Assembly: GCF_002364335.1 (NCBI RefSeq) | Contig: NZ_DEXW01000068.1 | Location: 1 to 8,256 of the forward strand | Direction of reading: 5' to 3' | From: Winogradskyella sp. UBA3174 | Lineage (GTDB): Bacteria; Bacteroidota; Bacteroidia; Flavobacteriales; Flavobacteriaceae | DNA: 8,256 nucleotides | Part shown: in pieces, positions 6,560 through 8,256 of the stretch | How positions within the stretch are numbered: position 1 is the stretch's first letter | Layout of the letters: the number at the start of each line of letters is the position of its first letter | Made by a program: the position numbers and the translations under genes | Notes under the pieces: generated by a model | Seen by the model: only the letters and a program-made list of their open reading frames with translations | Databases searched by the model: none | What the model was told of the DNA's origin: nothing

Positions 6560-7684
6560 ATGACTGAAAAAAATCTAATAACATTTTTAATACTTTTCTA
6601 CTTTTCAATTTCGTTTGGTCAACAAAAAGATACAATTTATGGTAAAGTAAAATCTATCAAAGAACAACTCGCTTTTTTTGATGAAAATCGACAGAACATG
6701 AAATTGTTTAGCGATGAAGGAGACTATGGTCATAACGGTTTTTCAAACCCTAAATTCACAGAAAGTAGATTTTTTAATTGGTGGTATAATACACCATTTG
6801 TTCATTACTCAAATTACCATAAGGAATTTAATAAAAAGGGGGAAACAACTTATGAAGTTTGGTTTTATAAAAGTGGCGACACAGTTGCGTTTTTTAATTA
6901 TAAGTATGATAAAAATGATAATTTAATCCAAGTTAAAGAAAGCTATAAAAAAGACGACTACACAGTTAGAAATTATAACTACGATTCTAAAAACAAAATA
7001 AAATCTACAATCTATTACGTTTCAGACGACCCCAATTTATATTCATATTCAGAGTTTATCTATGATGAAAAAGAGAACCTAATTCAATCAAAAGACTTTA
7101 ATGCAGATGGAGAAACATATGGTACTAAATACACTCTCTACTCAAATGGAAAAATAAAAGAAGTTATTAGTTACTCACCATTCAAAATTATTAAAAAAAA
7201 CAATAAAAGAATATTGTTTAAAGATGGAATAGGAAGTGAAAAATTAGATCGTAAATTTATTTACAATGAAAATGGAGATATGACTGAAACACTCTCTTAC
7301 AAGGGAGAATTCTACAATGACAATGAACCACAAATTCAAGGAAGAACACGGAAAGAATATGCAAACGGATTATTGGTAAAAGAAATGACTTTGAATAGAG
7401 CAAACAAGATTGAGAGATTTACTTTATATTATTATAATAAACAAAAGCAAATTACAAAGGAAAATTATGTCGTTCCGGAATATCCGGACAACAATCTTTC
7501 GTATGAATACTTTTACGACAATAATGGAAACCAAATAAAATTAATCTATTCAGAAAAAAATAATCCTGTAACTGTCAAATTTAAATATGAATTTGATAAC
7601 CAGAACAACTGGACTAAACAAATAAAATCTGTGGATGGAGAACAGCTATTTATATGGACAAGAGAATTTGAATATTTTGAATAA
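6560..7684 (+). CDS. Secreted protein with YD/RHS-like repeat segments, function unknown
   Basis: This 374-residue protein starts with a Sec signal peptide (LITFLILFYFSISFGQ, cut at about residue 20 before QKDT). From about residue 100 it is built of short beta-rich repeats of the form YxYDxxxNLIxxxxY. Examples are YKYDKNDNLIQVKESY, FIYDEKENLIQSKDF, FIYNENGDMTETLSY, FYDNNGNQIKLIYSE and EFDNQNNWTKQIK. Such YD-like repeats occur in many Bacteroidota exported proteins of unknown role and give an elongated beta structure. There is no T9SS sorting domain, no RHS core motif and no lipobox cysteine, so the protein is expected in the periplasm or on the cell surface by another route. The gene ends 7 bp before site 5. 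A leader of about 107 bp separates it from site 4 and shows no clear promoter. Confidence 0.85.
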   Translation: MTEKNLITFLILFYFSISFGQQKDTIYGKVKSIKEQLAFFDENRQNMKLFSDEGDYGHNGFSNPKFTESRFFNWWYNTPFVHYSNYHKEFNKKGETTYEVWFYKSGDTVAFFNYKYDKNDNLIQVKESYKKDDYTVRNYNYDSKNKIKSTIYYVSDDPNLYSYSEFIYDEKENLIQSKDFNADGETYGTKYTLYSNGKIKEVISYSPFKIIKKNNKRILFKDGIGSEKLDRKFIYNENGDMTETLSYKGEFYNDNEPQIQGRTRKEYANGLLVKEMTLNRANKIERFTLYYYNKQKQITKENYVVPEYPDNNLSYEYFYDNNGNQIKLIYSEKNNPVTVKFKYEFDNQNNWTKQIKSVDGEQLFIWTREFEYFE

Positions 7685-7691
7685 TAAAAAC

Positions 7692-7835
7692 GCATTACAA
7701 CACCGTGTATAATTAATTGCTTGGTCACTGACGACTTACGAACATTCCTGCGGAATATTCTATCTGTGTTTTATTTGCTAAATTAGTTGCTTAATCACGC
7801 AACTAACCATACACAACAACGTTGTGTGTAATGCC
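7692..7835 (+). repeat. attC-like palindromic site 5
   Basis: The left outer box GCATTACAAC is at 7692-7701, followed by the spacer ACC and GTGTATAATTAATTGC at 7705-7720. The right arm GCAACTAACCATACAC is at 7799-7814, followed by a 6-nt spacer and the outer box GTTGTGTGTAATGCC at 7821-7835. Inside are a hairpin at 7740-7760 (GAACATTCC, then TGC, then GGAATATTC; 8 of 9 pairs) and an alternative stem TTAGTTGC/GCAACTAA at 7783-7806. The left box is the perfect 10-bp partner of GTTGTAATGC in site 4, across the intervening gene. The predicted crossover is G7821/T7822. Confidence 0.8.
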
Positions 7836-8081
7836 TAGATATTTTTAAATTAGCAAATTTTCAGCTTATAAAAAAGTCATTTTAATCAAAATTTAATGAT
7901 AATTATAGCATGTTACATTAAGTAAAACCTAAATTCTTACTCAAGTAGAAGATGGAATCAATACGGAATTTAGCGCTTGTCAGATTACTGTCATACCTTT
8001 GTCATATATATGTACTACCTCTTACAATATAAAGGAAAAGTTAATATTTAGATTTGCATAAAACTTAAAATACTTAATAAT
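7836..8081. other. AT-rich leader between site 5 and the XRE gene
   Basis: With site 5 this makes a gene-free stretch of about 400 bp. No RNA gene, terminator or supported ORF was seen. It ends with the putative promoter region of the regulator gene. This leader is far longer than in the other cassettes, which suggests that the regulator carries its own control region. Confidence 0.4.
8049..8056 (+). promoter_or_regulatory. Putative Bacteroidota -7 promoter box of the XRE gene
   Basis: TAGATTTG is an exact match to the Bacteroidota -7 consensus TAnnTTTG, placed 25 bp before the ATG. That gives a plausible short leader. No TTG-type -33 box is found at the expected distance, so support is partial. 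Confidence 0.4.
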
Positions 8082-8256
8082 ATGAATTCTAACACAACTA
8101 ACTTAAGAGACATTAAAAAAATGAGATTAGAGCGCCATTGGTCGCAGGAACAATTAGCGGAAATGAGTGGTTTAAGCATAAGAACTATTCAACGAATAGA
8201 AAACGGAGAAAATGCTGGTTTAGAATCATTAAAATCCTTGGCATCTGTCTTCGAAA
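8082..8256 (+). CDS. XRE-family helix-turn-helix transcriptional regulator (N-terminal part, runs off window)
   Basis: The first 58 codons are visible. The HTH_3 domain spans about residues 8-57: LRDIKKMRLERHWSQEQLAE, MSGLSIRTIQRIENGE and NAGLESLKSLASVFE. The WSQEQLAE and LSIRTIQRIENG motifs are the two DNA-recognition helices typical of Bacteroidota XRE proteins. Some of these carry a short C-terminal membrane segment or 2TM domain, but that part is outside the window. The start is the ATG 25 bp after the TAGATTTG box. It would be the first gene of a fifth cassette if another palindrome follows it. The target is unknown. Confidence 0.9.
   Translation, partial: MNSNTTNLRDIKKMRLERHWSQEQLAEMSGLSIRTIQRIENGENAGLESLKSLASVFE

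Larger units (their letters stand above)
64..7821 (+). mobile_element. Integron-like gene cassette array without visible integrase (CALIN-like)
   Basis: Five same-orientation palindromic sites separate independent genes. With a G^TT crossover the units are 64-1961 (two reversed genes), 1962-5525 (T9SS surface protein), 5526-6444 (methyltransferase) and 6445-7821 (secreted YD-like protein); a fifth starts at 7822. Three of the four complete units carry a forward gene ending 5-25 nt before the downstream site. Two of those begin within about 35 nt of the upstream site, as in integron cassettes. Each unit starts with a GTT-box complementary to the AAC-box at its own end (10, 9, 7 and 10 bp). No tyrosine recombinase, attI or Pc promoter is present. 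An alternative is a family of elements with terminal inverted repeats flanking each gene. Confidence 0.65.

Noticed and set aside
6714..6926. Forward 70-codon open frame
   Set aside because: It is fully inside the secreted YD-repeat gene in another frame and has no independent features.
7546..7728. Minus-strand 60-codon open frame
   Set aside because: It is antisense to the end of the YD-repeat gene and runs into site 5; no coding features.
64..7821. Insertion sequences or MITEs with terminal inverted repeats
   Set aside because: No transposase or target-site duplications were seen, and all sites share one orientation with polar spacers. It remains the main alternative, but it explains the across-gene box matching together with the polarity less well than cassettes.
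10..7835. CRISPR array
   Set aside because: There are only five copies, they are long and imperfect palindromes, and they are separated by kilobase gene units rather than short uniform spacers.
7999..8028. Sigma70-like TTGTCA - 18 nt - TACAAT pair
   Set aside because: Bacteroidota housekeeping promoters do not use this consensus. The TAnnTTTG box at 8049 fits the group better.
7952..8032. 26-codon ATG-to-TAA frame in the leader of the XRE gene
   Set aside because: It is too short to support, AT-driven, and shows no ribosome binding signal or recognisable peptide.

Overview
The window looks like chromosomal DNA of a flavobacterium-like member of the Bacteroidota. The DNA is AT-rich. One protein ends in a gliding-motility/type IX secretion (T9SS) type B sorting domain. 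Signal peptides end in the SFGQ/SYAQ style common in this group. Start codons lack clear Shine-Dalgarno sequences, and one start (8082) follows a Bacteroidota-type TAnnTTTG promoter box.

The dominant feature is not a gene but five long imperfect palindromes (one cut by the window edge) at about 10-75, 1769-1973, 5397-5537, 6320-6453 and 7692-7835. All have the same orientation. Each has an outer box ending in AAC on the left and beginning with GTT on the right, and an inner arm pair of the type GTGTAT/ATACAC. A 3-nt spacer lies on the left and a 5-6-nt spacer on the right. Single genes or small gene groups sit tightly between them. The variable bases of the outer box at the right end of one palindrome match, as an inverted repeat, the left end of the next palindrome across the intervening gene. 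The best case is GTTGTAATGC at 6444 and GCATTACAAC at 7692. This is what integron gene cassettes with attC sites show when the crossover is at G^TT. I therefore read the window as an integrase-less cassette array (CALIN-like) with unusual attC sites.

Layout: cassette 1 (about 64-1961) holds two genes reversed relative to the array, an AraC/ExsA-like regulator and, downstream of it, a probably exported SRPBCC-fold protein whose ATG-initiated form lacks its signal peptide. Cassette 2 (1962-5525) holds a very large secreted adhesin-like protein with PKD, tandem repeats and a T9SS sorting domain, broken by an in-frame TAA at 4198. Cassette 3 (5526-6444) holds a class I SAM-dependent methyltransferase. 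Cassette 4 (6445-7821) holds a secreted YD-repeat-like protein of unknown function. After the fifth palindrome a possible cassette 5 begins with an XRE-family regulator that runs off the window edge.

The genes do not form a pathway. They look like independent cargo units, weighted towards exported proteins and small regulators. The recombinase that moves them is not in the window.
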